A stretch of 64,000 nucleotides of DNA from Zygnema cylindricum (GCA_037447655.1 JBBHKE010001973.1:897954-961953), one strand, 5' to 3'; counted from the stretch's first letter, positions 30,708-47,130 are shown. Notes: generated by a model not told the origin, from the letters alone. Translations and numbers: made by a program.

Positions 30708-32700
30708 TATCTCCAGACACCTGGTTTCAATGGACAGTTGTGAGTCTTAAGAGGCTGGTTTTTTTGACTCTCATATCTGTGTCCAATGTGAAGAAGTCTA
30801 ATAACTCATTTTCGGACAGAGCCCAAAGTGACGACTATGTTACAACTGTAGGATTGGAGCAGGAAGAAAGAGGTTGCTTGAGTATGCTGTTATTTGTTTT
30901 GCCTGTCTTCATGGAGTTATACGCTTCTTGGGGAAACCTTAGGGCTTAAGCTTGGCAGTCATGAACGGGTTACTGCCTCTACTCTCAACATGGCTTGATT
31001 TCATATGCGGTAGCAAGCTGCCGATATTGCGGCTAAATTGTGACCCCTGAATTCGAATCTCTGAAGGTAGGAGGCATTCTGGCTCAAATCAAGCCTGCTT
31101 TAATGCCTAGCGAATGGTTTTTCACGTTTTGGCTATCCACTGTTTTCTTTGCAATGAGAATTAGAGCGACTTTACAGGCAGAGTCAATGGTCGGCTATGG
31201 GAGGTAGATCTGAATATTATGAAGACCTTTGCTCGATACGCGTCTGGGTCATAGCTCTATTGGAAACTCTGTGTGGTTCTTTATGTCTGGTTATTTTTGG
31301 AAACAATTGGAAACACTTGTGCTATATGTATATTGTGACTTATGATATGCGTATAGTATGGGTTAAACACAACAATTGTTTGATGTGGATGGCTGATAAC
31401 TGTTGCTCAACCTCACCGCTGATGCTAATCCTACATTTGATTTTATGTACTGTGGCGCAGGGGTAGAGATATTGTTTTTCATACACATATGGCCAAAAGG
31501 TATTTTTTGCTGCGAATTTATGTGCCGTGCCTAAGGGAAAAAGCGCTAAATTTTTGGACCCAGTCGGCACAGGAAATTCCCAGTAATTAGCATTTGACAG
31601 GGTCTTTTGTAATTGTGACGTGAAACCATGACCAAGGGAACCTTTTTTTTTTTCTACCTATTTTATAGCGAACCATGAGGGATCAGTTGGCTGCAAGTGA
31701 ACTGTAGCCTTCTTATTGTTTATATCAGAGGTTATTATTAAATAAAAAAAATCTCGGCTGAAATTTTGCAGTTGCATGATATTGTAGGAGATTAAGTTTT
31801 GTGCTTTGGTGAATTGTATATTTAGATGGGCTGAGAGGTGCAATTTTTAGTCATGCAGAGCTGATTCACAACTGGTTGTGTTGTTTTGGTTTATTTGCTT
31901 TGGCTTTTCTGGTCAAGGCACTTTACGTAGCTGGGAGTTAATTTAGGTCTCTGGTTTCATTTTCAGTCAATGCTTATATCCAGGATCTATGGGAATGTGA
32001 ATGCATAAATCAGAAATCTGGCTTTCAGGTGCAGCAGTTAGGTGTTTTGTCGTACCGTTGTTACCAATAACTAACAGGATACTGTTGAATGGTTTTGGTT
32101 GAGCCAAATCTCCTTGAGGGGTTATTACTTTTTTTCTGTCATATTGTATTACCCTTTGAATGCTGTGAACTTTCTGCCAATAATACCATATACCATGCTT
32201 TGTCAATTAGGGTTGAGAATGCTGACATAGCTTTCTTTGAGCTGCCTATGTGTGCAATATCAAATCTTAGAAAACGAGTAATGTTGTAAAATTCGTTTCA
32301 AAAAAATCATGAGCATCGTCATGGAGGTTTTTTGTCCATCATTAAGTCTAAGCCAGGTGTCTGGTCATTGGGAACTTGTCCAATTCTGAAAACACACAAT
32401 CACAAGCTCCCTTTCAGCGTCTTGGTCACCGAACAAGAAAACAGAGATCTGCCATTGAAATTTTTAAGTTCAAATAAATATTTTAGTGATAACATTGAAT
32501 TGACCAGGAAAGGTGAGAATGTAAACATTCAAGCAAACAGGCAGGTATGAAGATAAAATTATAGTGGAAAACTAGCAGTCTTAGTCTACCAAAAAATAGT
32601 GAATTACAAAACCAAATGACAACTAAAAGGTCAACTGAAGGAGTGGATGAAAAAAAAAAATCAAAAAAAGGAGTGGATAAAGTACGCCAATGACAGATTT
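30708..32700. other. Intergenic, no gene seen
   Basis: Presumably begins with the 3' UTR of the preceding gene. I see no conserved coding frame, RNA gene or transposon ends. Confidence 0.6.
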
Positions 32701-32705
32701 TTAGG

Positions 32706-33225
32706 GTCAGGAGAAAGAGGGAGGGAAGGGTGGAGAGAGGGAGGGAAGATGCAGAGAGGGAGAAGAGGGGGATAACTGATCGCTCTCTCCCTCCATCCTT
32801 CTCCGTGTCTCCCTTTCTCTCCCTCTTCCTTTCTCTCCTACTCTCTCCCCATCTCTCTATCACTTCCTCCCCTCTCCTTCCCTCTTTCCCACCCCCCCTC
32901 CCTAATCCAAAAGCCTATATCTAAAGCTTCAAACCCTACAACTGAGACGGCGGAGGAGGGAGAGAAGAAGGGGGGGAGCGAAGGATAGAGGGAGAGGGGA
33001 AAAAAGGGAGGAGGTGCAGAGTTGCACTCTCCCTCTCCCTCCCTCTCTAGCTCTGTCCCTTTCCCTTCTGCCTCTCCCTCCCTCTCCCACCCTCTCCCTC
33101 ACTCTCCCTCCCTCTCGCTCCATCACCCTCTCTCTCCGCCCTCTTCCCCCCTCCCTCCATCTCCCTCTCTCTCCTCCCTCTTCCCTTTCCCCCCTCCCTC
33201 CTTTCTTTCGTCTCCTTCTCTTGGT
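32706..33225. repeat. Alternating polypurine/polypyrimidine block
   Basis: Four segments: purine-rich GGGAGGGA/GAGAGGGA (about 32710-32775), pyrimidine-rich CTCTCCCTCC (about 32783-32900), purine-rich again (about 32945-33012), then about 190 bases of CCCTCTCCCTCC words (33025-33220). Adjacent arms are near-complementary and locally mirror-symmetric. Apparent reading frames here are artefacts of composition. Confidence 0.9.
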
Positions 33226-33249
33226 TCAAAACCTTCATATCTGCGTTTC

Positions 33250-34007
33250 AAGTATTGAGATTTTACCTTAAATTCCAAATCCCATCGAAGTGATATTCGC
33301 ACAACACATCAATATCAACCTGACAGGTCTACATCATATCGAAAAAACAGAAAATACTCTATTGCTACACCACATCAGGTACCAATCAATGCGCATCGGT
33401 TCGCCGGATTGGGTCGCCGATTAGTCGGGTTCTGACGCAATGCGACATGTGTCTCTATATGTGGCATGCCAAAAGTGGTGTTGGGTTTTGCTTTTTGGCG
33501 TTTCAAATATAAGCTCTATGGCAATAGCGTGCAACGGGGGTACAGGAGCAAAAGAACGTGACAATGAAGCACGAGCAACTTTACAAACAAACGATGAATA
33601 ATGATGATGAAAATGACAAACAAAAAACAGCATCTAAACCTCAACGATTGAACAAAAAAAAATCAAACTTATAAAGCTACCGAATATAAACAAACGGAAA
33701 CCAGCCCACACCAAACTCCAAATAATAGTAACAAAGTCCTCACATACAACTTAAAAAAGGAATTCAATCGGCCTAAGGCGGCACCAACTGAATTTGTGTA
33801 GTATCAAATAATGCTTGGAGTTTTCCAGAAAACCAATACTGATGCACAAGGTACACTGCCTCTCAAGGGCTAATACCACTAATTCGTGAGCATCTTTTTC
33901 AGCCGCAAATTATAAAAGTGTTAATGACACTACTAAAGGGAGTGGACTACAACGCCACATCCTTTGCCTATTCCACTCGTCTGTATTCCATGCTTGATAG
34001 CCATACT
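33250..34007. other. Intergenic, no gene seen
   Basis: AT-rich; no coding, RNA or repeat signal that I can support. Confidence 0.6.
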
Positions 34008-34009
34008 AC

Positions 34010-34227
34010 ACGGCGCATCGTTATTAGTGTTATTAACTCTAATTTGGGTTCTTAAAATCTTGATTTTTTCCCGCAATTAGTATACATGATTTTCGAAATT
34101 AAAATTAGCAACGCTATTTAAGGACGTGGACCATAATCTGCCACGTTTCTGGCACTAAATTAGAATCAATAACACTATTTTTTTTTTTACGCTATTTAAA
34201 CTTTGACACTAATAACGATGCGCGGTG
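34010..34227. mobile_element. 218-bp MITE with TA target duplication
   Basis: Flanked on both sides by TA (34008-34009 and 34228-34229). The ends are inverted repeats of at least 20 bp, CACSGCGCATCGTTATTAG with one mismatch. No coding capacity. The TA duplication suggests mobilisation by a Tc1/mariner-type transposase. A related left arm lies at 27309. Confidence 0.82.
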
Positions 34228-34229
34228 TA

Positions 34230-35159
34230 ACTAATTACCATGTGTACCATCCCTATGACAGACGCCTACTAATTTATTCTAGCATACAAAAGAGTGGAAG
34301 TCCACAGTGTTCTCCCTTCAAGCAGTACATTCAATTATTAGTATAGAGGAGGCTTCACAGAACTCTCTCCTCTGAATACATTTTCAAAGTTTGTTTAAAG
34401 ACACATGTCAGACACAAAAACAGACCATGCAACCATAACACATAAGATACAACACCTCTATGAAACAAGGGATCTCACAGAAACAAAATCCTAAATCCTT
34501 AGCAAACCGTTCGCACGATCAGGAGGCCAGTTAACTTTCTTTGTTTAGTCAACCACGATGTTAGTTCAGAGATGATAATTCAGAGGACCTCCATCGGCCT
34601 CTTGGTTACAACCATTTATAGTCAAGAGCCAAAATCTTACATTTACACCTCTTGACTTTCTAGATACAGTGGCACAAGTGTTCTACATGAACTATTTCTG
34701 ATACCAAACATACCTCGTCGGATCTTTCTTACTTTGTAGATGAACACAGCCCTCTTTGAAAAGCACAAACGAATGACACTACTTTTCCAACAACACCCTA
34801 GGTCAAACTCTATAATACCTCTCGAAACACATCCCCAAAAATTACAGACAGCCCAACCTCCCTAAAATCGAAAAAAAAAACCTAAACAAACATCGACATG
34901 TGTCATCGACTTAAACATTGAGAAAAAAAATCTAGACAACCATCAACACGAATAGTCAGTCTTTAGAATTCGTTCAAGCCAACATCACAGGAACACTAAT
35001 TACTGGATGGAGGCAGTATATGCTATTTCTCCATTTCCAGTAAAAAGCTGTCATAACCTCAAGGCTTGAAAGGTAGTTTTTCTGTACCTCACTGCATTCT
35101 TGTAAATGCTCTGCACTTATCTTCTCGCAAACGCTTTATCCATGTCGGTCTTTTCGGCC
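34230..35159. other. Intergenic / YY1 3' flank
   Basis: No coding signal; includes the likely 3' UTR of YY1. Confidence 0.6.
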
Positions 35160-38913
<3,754 letters not shown>

Positions 38914-39030
38914 GGCATCCAAAAAAATAAAAATGAACACGAGGAAGGGAGGAGAAGACCGCCATTTTGAAACTTTTCTGCCAAACCTTGTCAAATGTCA
39001 CTTGTCAGAAGAGACACCAAAATTGACTTC

Positions 39031-39060
39031 GTTCCGTGGAGTTCCGTGGAGTTCCGTGGA
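39031..39060. repeat. Three perfect 10-bp tandem repeats upstream of YY1
   Basis: GTTCCGTGGA occurs three times head-to-tail, about 120 bp upstream of the YY1 start codon. Confidence 0.85.
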
Positions 39061-39261
39061 GAAGACGGCCGTCGAGCCGATTCATATCCGTGCACACCGC
39101 GCCTAAAACTAGGCTCGAAACTGGAGCAGCATCTATGATTCTATGGGATGCGTGTGCTATAATAGCGTATCGAACCGAGGTGATGCTGATTCTAAATACA
39201 GCGGTTTCAGTACTTGCGATACAGTAACTGCTGTACACCGCCCATCATTATTGAAGTGAAC

Positions 39262-41463
39262 TATTAGGGTGCGGCCCCATGTGGCTAAGTTCGGGTTTTT
39301 TTCTGTCGTTTTCTTTTATAATTTGGCGCCGTACTGCCTAAGCTGCGACCGTACGAAGAAATCGCAAATTTGTAAAGTACAATTTGCGTCATTCTTGAAC
39401 TTAAGATGTACGAAATTTTGTCGTCTTGCGGTTTTTCGACCCACTGTCACGTCATTTTCAAGCTTATCATAAAACACATCGGCACTGTGTTTTAAGCTAA
39501 GCAAATCCGTCTACACCAATCTGAAAATATATTCCCACGTGTGAAAAGATTTTAGAAGTTTTGAGGACGAAAAAAAGTACAGGGTTTGTTTGTTTTTGTC
39601 GGCTTGCATGTTGTACGGTTTTTTTTTTGCAGGGGTCTCGACGCTGCAGTGTCATTTCACGCAAAGTTGAAAAGTCTGCGAACGTGAAAAATCTGCGAAG
39701 TAATGGAAGCCGGACGGGAGAGGTTTGCGTCAAGGCATTTTGCACAGCCACGGGTGCAAGGCTGTACGTCAACGATGTCTCGCAAAGACATGCGACATAC
39801 CAAATCCGCAAATCGTTTCAAAAATTACGATGCGTCTTGCGACGCTTCAAAAAGTTTCAAGAAAATATGGTGCGTCATCACAAATTGTACACGGTGACAG
39901 CCGTCACGGGCGTTGTCGACGTATACAATTGTCACAAACTTAAGTAATAATTTCGAATGAACACATAGAGACACTTGAAATCCGGGTCCGCCGGATCCGC
40001 GCTAAAATACAAAGTACGCTAAGTTACAACTACATGGGGCCGCAGCCTAAGTAAGGGTTTTTTTCTGTCGTTTTCTTGTAAAACTTAGAGCCGTACCGCG
40101 TAGATTTCAACCGTACAATAAAATAGAAAAAAAGAGAAGTACATTTTGCGTCATCATCGAATTTAAAATGTACTACATGTTGTTGTCTTGTGTTTTTCAA
40201 CCCACTTCGACGACAAAAAACGTCATCTTCAACCTTATTTTTAAAATACAGGGCCGATGTGTTTTAAAATTAAGGATTTTCTATAAACAAATAGGAACAC
40301 GTATTTGCACGTGTATTGTTTTGTTCAGAAACTTCAAACAAATTCAAGCGACGTGGAAGTGTACACGATTCGCTATGTTTTGTCCGTTTTTGTCTAATAC
40401 GACAAAGAGAAGTACATAGTTTGTTTTGTTTTGTCCGTTTCCATCCGGTATGTATTTTTTTTTTGCAAAGGTCTCAAGGTTCTGATGCCATTTCACATCG
40501 AGCCGACAATAGACGCAAAGTCAAAACGCATCTTCTTCAACCGTGAAACGGCACAGGCTGGAGGGAGGGCGGTAGGTCTACAATGTCACGAAAAGTCACG
40601 TGAAGTCACAAGCAGTTACGAAAAATGACGTGGGTCATCACAGATTGTAGACGTTGACAGCCGTCACGGGCATTGTCGACGTATACAATCGTCACGCCCT
40701 AAGTGACAATTTCGTTTGGTACACATAGGGACACCTGAAATCCGGGTCCGCCGGATCTGCGCTAAAAAACAAAAAAAAATCTCTAAGTTTGAAGTACATA
40801 GAGACGCACCCTAACTTACGATGTACGAAAATTTGTCGTCTTGCGTTTTTTCGACCCATTGTCACGTCATCGTCAAACTTATCATAAAACACATCGGCAA
40901 TGTGTTTTAAGCTTAGTAAAATCCATTTACACCAATAGGAAAACAAATTTTCACGTGTGATTTTTTTTAAAAAAATTGACGAAAAAAAAGTACAGAGTTG
41001 TTGGGTTTTGTCCGGTAGTACCCTGTACCCTGTAAGGTTTTTTTTTGCAGGGGTTTCGATGTTGCAGTGTCATTTCACGCAAAGTTGAAAAATCTGCGAA
41101 GGTGAAAAGTCTGCGAAGTCATGACGGCCGGACAGGCGAGGTTTACGCAAAGGCATGTCGTACAGCCACGGGCTGCAAGGTTGTACATCTACAATATCAC
41201 GCAATGACATGTGACATACCAAATCGTTTCAAAAATTACGATGTGTCTTGCGACGCTTGAAAAAGTTTCGAAAAAATACGGTGCGGCAACAACAAATTGT
41301 ACACGATGACAGCCGTCACGGGTACTGCTGACGTATTTAGTCGTCACAAACTTAAGTAACAATCTCGGGAGAATACATAGAGACACTTGAAATCCGGGTC
41401 TGCCGGATCCGCGCTAAAATCCAAAGTAAGTACGCTAAGTTACAACTACATGGGGCCGCACCC
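39262..41463. mobile_element. 2.2-kb non-autonomous element, PIF/Harbinger-like ends, three tandem modules
   Basis: Left end TTA|GGGTGCGGCCCCATGT, right end ACATGGGGCCGCACCC|TTA: 16-bp perfect inverted ends and a 3-bp TTA duplication, as for PIF/Harbinger. Inside are three diverged head-to-tail modules of about 650-780 bp. Each has a T-run then GCARRGGT(C/T)TC, then CCGTCACGGG (39901, 40661, 41313), then TCCGGGTCYGCCGGATC. The first module ends (about 40035) with its own near-copy of the terminal repeat. No transposase frame; short open frames inside are not supported. Confidence 0.72.
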
Positions 41464-41469
41464 TTAGCT

Positions 41470-42782
41470 TCAGCAATTTATTACAATTAGTTACACAAAA
41501 ACATGCAACACATCATGGGACACTCGACTAAAGGGTGATATTAACACTACAGTACCATATGTTTTTGGGGAGAAACCACCCATTCGATTTAGAGTGACCA
41601 AATTCAAATAATGATAGGTAGTGCACTATGCACTGCCCGTCACTACCAAAGTAAATCAATCTAATTCAGGTAAGTGTCTCTCACTCGAAATATTGAATGC
41701 TACTTGTTTCAACGAATTATGGTGCTAAAAGTTTGTAAACTTGACAAGAAGTTGACGGCGACGTGTTGTTGGACTTGATACTTCCACAGAATAAAAAAAA
41801 TGGGAGAAATTGGTCTTGGGTCTTAATTAACAAAGCGAACAATTGCATAATATGACGGTTAAAATGGTAAAAGTACTTTGCCCATTGTATAGATCACGTA
41901 ATACAAATGTTGTCAACTTCATAGGGTCACGTAAACCCCAAAAGACAGTCGACAATATTATCATCGTTAGAGTCAAGCATAAACCAACAATATGATAGTT
42001 TGGAAACGAGCGAATAATCATGTCGGGGGTTCAACAATGTAATGCCAACGAATTGATGAACAAGTTATAAAAACATTATCTTCAATTATGTCAAAGAGGA
42101 AATTTATGAAGAGGCCCAAAAAAATGTGCGGTCTAATATGTTCATTATATGTTAAGTTCATGGTATCTTCGAAGAGTTTCAATCCCCTCGTCAAAAGTAC
42201 AACTTCAAACTCTCAAATGGAGAGGGTCAACAGATGGAAAAAAATACAAGTCTTAAAGAGTTGATCGTAAAAAATCGTTGAAACATTAGAACAACATTAA
42301 TTGGAAGGGCAGTAATACGTGGGTTAAGTTGGATAATGGAACTAGTGAACGTCAAAGCTAATGCCATTATATCCACTAAAGTTGGTATACATGCGAAGTT
42401 TTATAAAAGAACTTATAAGGGGTTACCTTTTAAAAGTACCAACCTTTCAAACTTAAACAAGGGTGAATAAAAGATAAAAATCGTAAAAAACTAAGTTTGT
42501 AAAGCGACGTTAATGAGATTTCAACCTGCATCAACTATTACTTCAATAAAGTGAAATTGCGTACCTCATCGTTGATTTTTACTTTTGTTTTTTTGCTTTT
42601 AAGTTTTCATTTTAAAATATTTTGTTTTTATTTTAGCATTACTTTTTCCTTTTGTCGTTTTGTTTCAATATTTGAGTTTTATCATTTGTTGCATAGTTTA
42701 ATGTCCATTTTCCAACCGACTTATTTTTTAATTGTCGGTTTGCATTCTATCCTTTAATTTTTATTTGTCGTTTAGTAGTGTT

Positions 42783-42819
<37 letters not shown>

Positions 42820-43156
42820 TTATATATTTTAACGTACATATTTTTGCTTAACATGGCAAGTCGCTTTGTTTCAACATTTTTTTTTAATTCATCATTTATT
42901 TTATTCATGACGCACTTTTTAAACGAACCTATTTTTGATTTATCTAACTTTATTTCAGAGGCTATTGCTACTTTGCCGTTTTCATTTCACCGTACTTCTT
43001 TTAGCTCCATAATTTTTTTTCACCGTAATTGTTTTTGACGTGTGTTGCCATTTTGTTTTAAGACTTCATTTTATCATTTATCATGTATCCCATCGTCCTT
43101 TTTCGAACGCACCAATTTATGTTTTGTCACATTTATGTATGTCAATCTGTTTAATC
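41470..43156. other. AT-rich spacer
   Basis: No gene. From about 42550 the plus strand is T-rich with recurring TTTTGTCG and ATCATTTGT words, suggesting an old degenerate tandem repeat. A (TA)n run lies at about 42787-42822. Confidence 0.55.
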
Positions 43157-43563
43157 TAGTGTTGCGTATCGAGGGCCCCTCGCCAATTTTTGAAATGTGC
43201 TTAATTTTGAGCACCTAATAATACCGACAAGCTCAATATCGCGATATTTTGCCGATATATGGAATAAATATAACAATAATTTTATACTACGATATATCGA
43301 AATGACATTATGTTAAAAAAAAAATCAGAAGCGCCTCCTCCCTCCTCTTCCATTTGCGATCATCTAGGCGCCTAGGTCAAGGGTCTTTCATATGATTTTA
43401 CTATAAAATTTTCGCACTAAATCTGTACGAACAACCACTTTTTACCAAATATATCGCTATAATTTTTTTGGTCAATAAGCGATTGTATCGAGCCATTTGA
43501 TGGTTGAATACTAAAGGAATATTAATTTTACCGCGATAAGATTTTACATAATGCACAACACTA
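43157..43563. mobile_element. hAT-like non-autonomous element, diverged copy
   Basis: Left end TAGTGTTGCGTATCG, right end ATGCACAACACTA; interior with CGATATAT words. The flanking octamers GTTTAATC and GTTGTAAC agree at five of eight bases, possibly a decayed 8-bp target duplication. Confidence 0.5.
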
Positions 43564-44018
43564 GTTGTAACTATACAAATTTTTGGCTTTCTAGGTATTT
43601 CATAAAACACTTTTGTTTTTCTTTTGTTGACTTTATTTCAGCTTTGTTTCTTATGGTCATTTTGTATTATGCCTATATCAACGGATCTATTTTCTCTTTG
43701 TTAATTTATCTAATAAATTTTATTTTATGTTTGTCATTTTTTATAACGACACTTTTTATTTTTTGTTTTTGTAAAATACAGTTATTTATTATTCAATATG
43801 TAATGTCATTTTGTTCCTCTGTCATACATTTCAAAGTGCATTTTCAACATAAATTAGTAATCGAATTTGAAAGTGTTTTATCAATTTATTTTCCAACGTT
43901 TAATTTTTCTTTGTCGTTTATTTATCATCGTACTTTATTACAATTTTATAGTTTTTGTCATATTTGTTTTTATGTAGTTTTAATCTTTTGCCGTATACTT
44001 TAACGTCATTTATATCAC
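43564..44018. other. T-rich spacer
   Basis: Continuation of the T-rich degenerate repeat. A long open frame here follows from composition and is not supported as a gene. Confidence 0.55.
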
Positions 44019-44257
44019 GTGGTGCATGATGATTTTGCATGATAAAGATGCATAACAATTGTAGGATTGATAGTGCATGACGATGGTACAAGTGATGGTG
44101 CATGATGATTTTAATAATGATGATAGTTCATGATGATCGTGGATGACAATGTATGATAAAGCAAGATGATACATTTTGATGCATTACGATGAGTGATGAG
44201 AAAGCACGATAGCAATGCATGATGATGATACATGATGCTATGTACGATGGTGATGTA
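44019..44257. repeat. GATGATG/GCATGATG-type repeat, left part
   Basis: Irregular array of ATGATG, GCATGATG and GATGATAC words. It is cut at 44257 by copia element 1 and resumes at 50758. Confidence 0.8.
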
Positions 44258-45331
44258 TGCAACTCTGAGACCTCCATAGGACCTCAGAGTAAGCAGCTCA
44301 CACGAAGCCTCTAGGATAACCCTGACCCCTTTGTCTTTCAGCACGAATAACTGCCACCCTAGCAAAAAAAAACTCTGATCACCTTCACCCTTGTGAAGGC
44401 AAGACTCCCCTAAGTCGATAGCAAAAAGAATCTATGAGTTTGCTCCATTGAGCAGTAAGTTATACAGGGTCAAAGTTGACCTTTTGTACAGAAGCTCTCT
44501 GGGAGAAAGTCTTATTTACCAATATTCTAAGTCCTATCTCTCTCACAAACTCTATCTACTGATGTACGGAACCAGTTATATTACTCTTCCGTACACAGAA
44601 GTACAGCTGCCGGTGTACTTTCTGAACGGATACTGTACGACATGGCCTAAATGTCGACACGTGGTATATCCGGATTTGCTCCCTTAATCCCTGGAGATGC
44701 CGCGATCCAATGTCATTCTGCCACGTGTTATCCGATGTGGCGATGACGAAAAACCGCCGAAATCCTCTTCCGTGATCTCGGCATTCATTCCGGCCGTCCG
44801 GTTTAAATGCAGATTAAATCGTAGCCGTAATAAATACTTGCGCGGTATTCGTTTCACTATCGAAACAAATGTGCGGTACTTGTTTCTTGTCCGTACATTA
44901 ATCTGTACTTTTACATAACCAAATCTATATATCCTCTAAATAGTTTCCGTTAAATGAATTTGTTAGCGTAGAAATGTTTATCAAATTATCAAACCGTATA
45001 TAATCTAACACTCGTCATAGACTATATGGATAGAGCTACCGAATACCGGCAACTCTGACCGCCGATAGGTACCAGGATCAAATCCTAGTTCCGACAGCTC
45101 TACTTTCAGTAAATTAGTAAATAAACTAATTAACTACTGTAAATCAACTAATCTACTACCCGTAAATCTCAAGATAGCATTGGCAGCCATGGCTCTAGCT
45201 TCATCTCCGGCTTTGAATGACTGCAACAAGTGTGGGAGTTGAAGAGAGAAGTTAGAGGCAGAATGCCTTGGCTTCTTTTCTATATTTTATTTTAGACTTA
45301 GAAAATACTAAACTAAACATCAATTTCTACA
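44258..45331 (-). repeat. Copia element 1, 3' LTR
   Basis: Starts TGTAGAAATTGATG on the minus strand and ends TTGCA; closely similar along its length to the LTR at 49683. Confidence 0.92.
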
Positions 45332-45344
45332 CTCCCCTTATTTT

Positions 45345-46157
45345 CTAGTCAATCTTCAATTTCAGACCACACTTCTCCCTACAGAAAATTAGCTTAAGGG
45401 AAGGCACAGGTTTGGTCATCATATCTGCTACCATCTCGCTATTTGGTCGCTACTCTAAACTGATTATTTTGTTTTCTACTTTCTCTCACACGAAGCTGAG
45501 TCTAATGTCCATGTGTTTGGCTTTAAAATGATGTTTAGGATTGGCAGAAATAGCGATTGCTGCATGATTATCACAAATTTTTTTTTGCACATCACTTTTT
45601 AGGTGACCAAGCTCACTAAGCATAGACTCGACCCAAATCAATTCTTTTACATCAGAGCAAGAGGCCATATACTCAGCCTCCATGGTGGACTGAGCAATAA
45701 CCTTTTGCTGTTTGCTACTCCAACAGCAAGCCCCATCACCCACATATAATACATATCCTGAAGTACATCTCCTCATCAGAGCATCACCATAACTAGCATC
45801 ATTCCAAGTAGTGAAGTCACTATTTCCCCCACCCAAATGCAACCATAGATCCCTAAATCTTATCAAATATCTAAAGACTCTTTTAGCTTCCTCCAAATCT
45901 CTTTTAGTGGGAGCATTTAGACTTCTACTCAGCACTCCTAAAGCTGCAACCAAAATCGGCCGGGTACAAATCATAAAATAGATTAGGCTTCCCACTTCTT
46001 GCATGTAAGGAATAGTCTGTGTGAACTTCTGTTCCTCAGGACCTAATTCTTCGTCTAAGATTATGACTCCTTCTTCCAGAATTCCCTCACTTCCCTTCTT
46101 TAACTCCATTAGAGTTGTACAACTATTAGCTTTATCCATCTGAAATTTTTCAAGCAT
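45345..46157 (-). pseudogene. Copia element 1 RNase H and RT C-terminus
   Basis: WNDASYGD, QSTMEAEYMA and CDNHAAI carry the RNase H acidic residues. The frame is open to about 45486; after a disruption the tail can still be read, and a TAG 13 bp before the 3' LTR ends pol. Confidence 0.85.
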
Positions 46158-46170
46158 GTTCTTTATTGTT

Positions 46171-47130
46171 TCATTTTGAGTAAATCTTATAAATTTTTTT
46201 TTTTCGATCTCTTTCTACTTGAATTCCCAAAATATATTTTGCTTCCCCTATATCCTTCATTTCAAATCTCCCTTTAAGAACGGTTTTGATTTTATTATTT
46301 TTTTCCATTGATTTACTTAAAATAAGTAAATCATCAACGTAAATTGCAATAGACATAACACCTTCCTCATCTTCAAAAACATAGATTGAGTGATCTGAGC
46401 AAATCCGGATATATCCCACTGCGGTAAAAAACTCATCAAGCTTCTTATTCCACTGTCGGGGCGCGTGTTTCAAACCATAAAGGGATTTTATCAGCCCGCA
46501 TACCTTACTCTCCTCTCCTTCCTCCACAAATCCTTCGGGTTGTCGCATGAAGATCTCCTCTTCCAATTCTCCATGCAAAAAGATTGTGTTGATGTCCATC
46601 TGGTGCACCTCCATGTCTTCCGCTGCTGCTACACTGAGAAGTATGCGGATAGAGGGAAATCTGACGACCAGGGCAAAGGTTTCCTCGTAGTCGATTCCTT
46701 CTTTCTGTGTAAATCTTTTTGCCACTAATCGGGCTTTCTAAAGCTCAATGGTGTTGACCTGGTTTAGTTTTAATTTGATAACCCACTTACAACCGATTGG
46801 TTTTTTGTTAGGTGGACAGTCCACCAGCTCCAAAGTATTGGCTACCATAATTGAGGCCATCTCCTCATTTATGAATGTCTTCCATCGGTTCTTTTCTGGA
46901 CAAGTCATTGCCTCTCTATAAGTTTGAGGTTCATCTTGATGAGATAGTTTTGTTACCTTATTATTAACTTGTTTTTCTTGCAATCTTTTGCTACTTCTCC
47001 TTCCCCCCTCAATATCTGTGGCCGGAATAGATGGTTCTCGTGAGTTCTTTCGAACAATCTCGGCTTCTCCCATATCCCTTGATTCAAAATCAATTTCCAT
47101 CACATCTTCCGCTTTAGGTAGAGTTGTCAC
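46171..47130 (-). pseudogene. Copia element 1 reverse transcriptase
   Basis: RVT_2-type RT in two open pieces. Motifs: CKWVIKLKL, VHQMDINTIFLHGELEEEIF, the catalytic YVDDLL box, YILGIQVERD. A stop/shift near 46730-46740 separates the pieces. Confidence 0.87.

Noticed and set aside
32483-33271. Several open frames on both strands with Ser/Pro/Leu or Arg/Glu/Gly repeats
   Set aside because: Products of the purine/pyrimidine block; no start context, splice signals or homology.
39561-39947. Open frames inside the Harbinger-like element as a transposase
   Set aside because: Short, Lys/Arg-rich, with no DDE motif or helix-turn-helix pattern, and not conserved among the three modules.
43551-44003. 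150-codon plus-strand frame rich in Phe, Leu and Tyr
   Set aside because: T-rich degenerate repeat sequence begins here and inside the end of an hAT-like element; composition alone explains it.
45028-45105. A genuine tRNA gene in the LTR
   Set aside because: It has a B-box-like word and pairing ends, but no convincing cloverleaf or anticodon arm, and it recurs in each LTR. Kept only as a finding.
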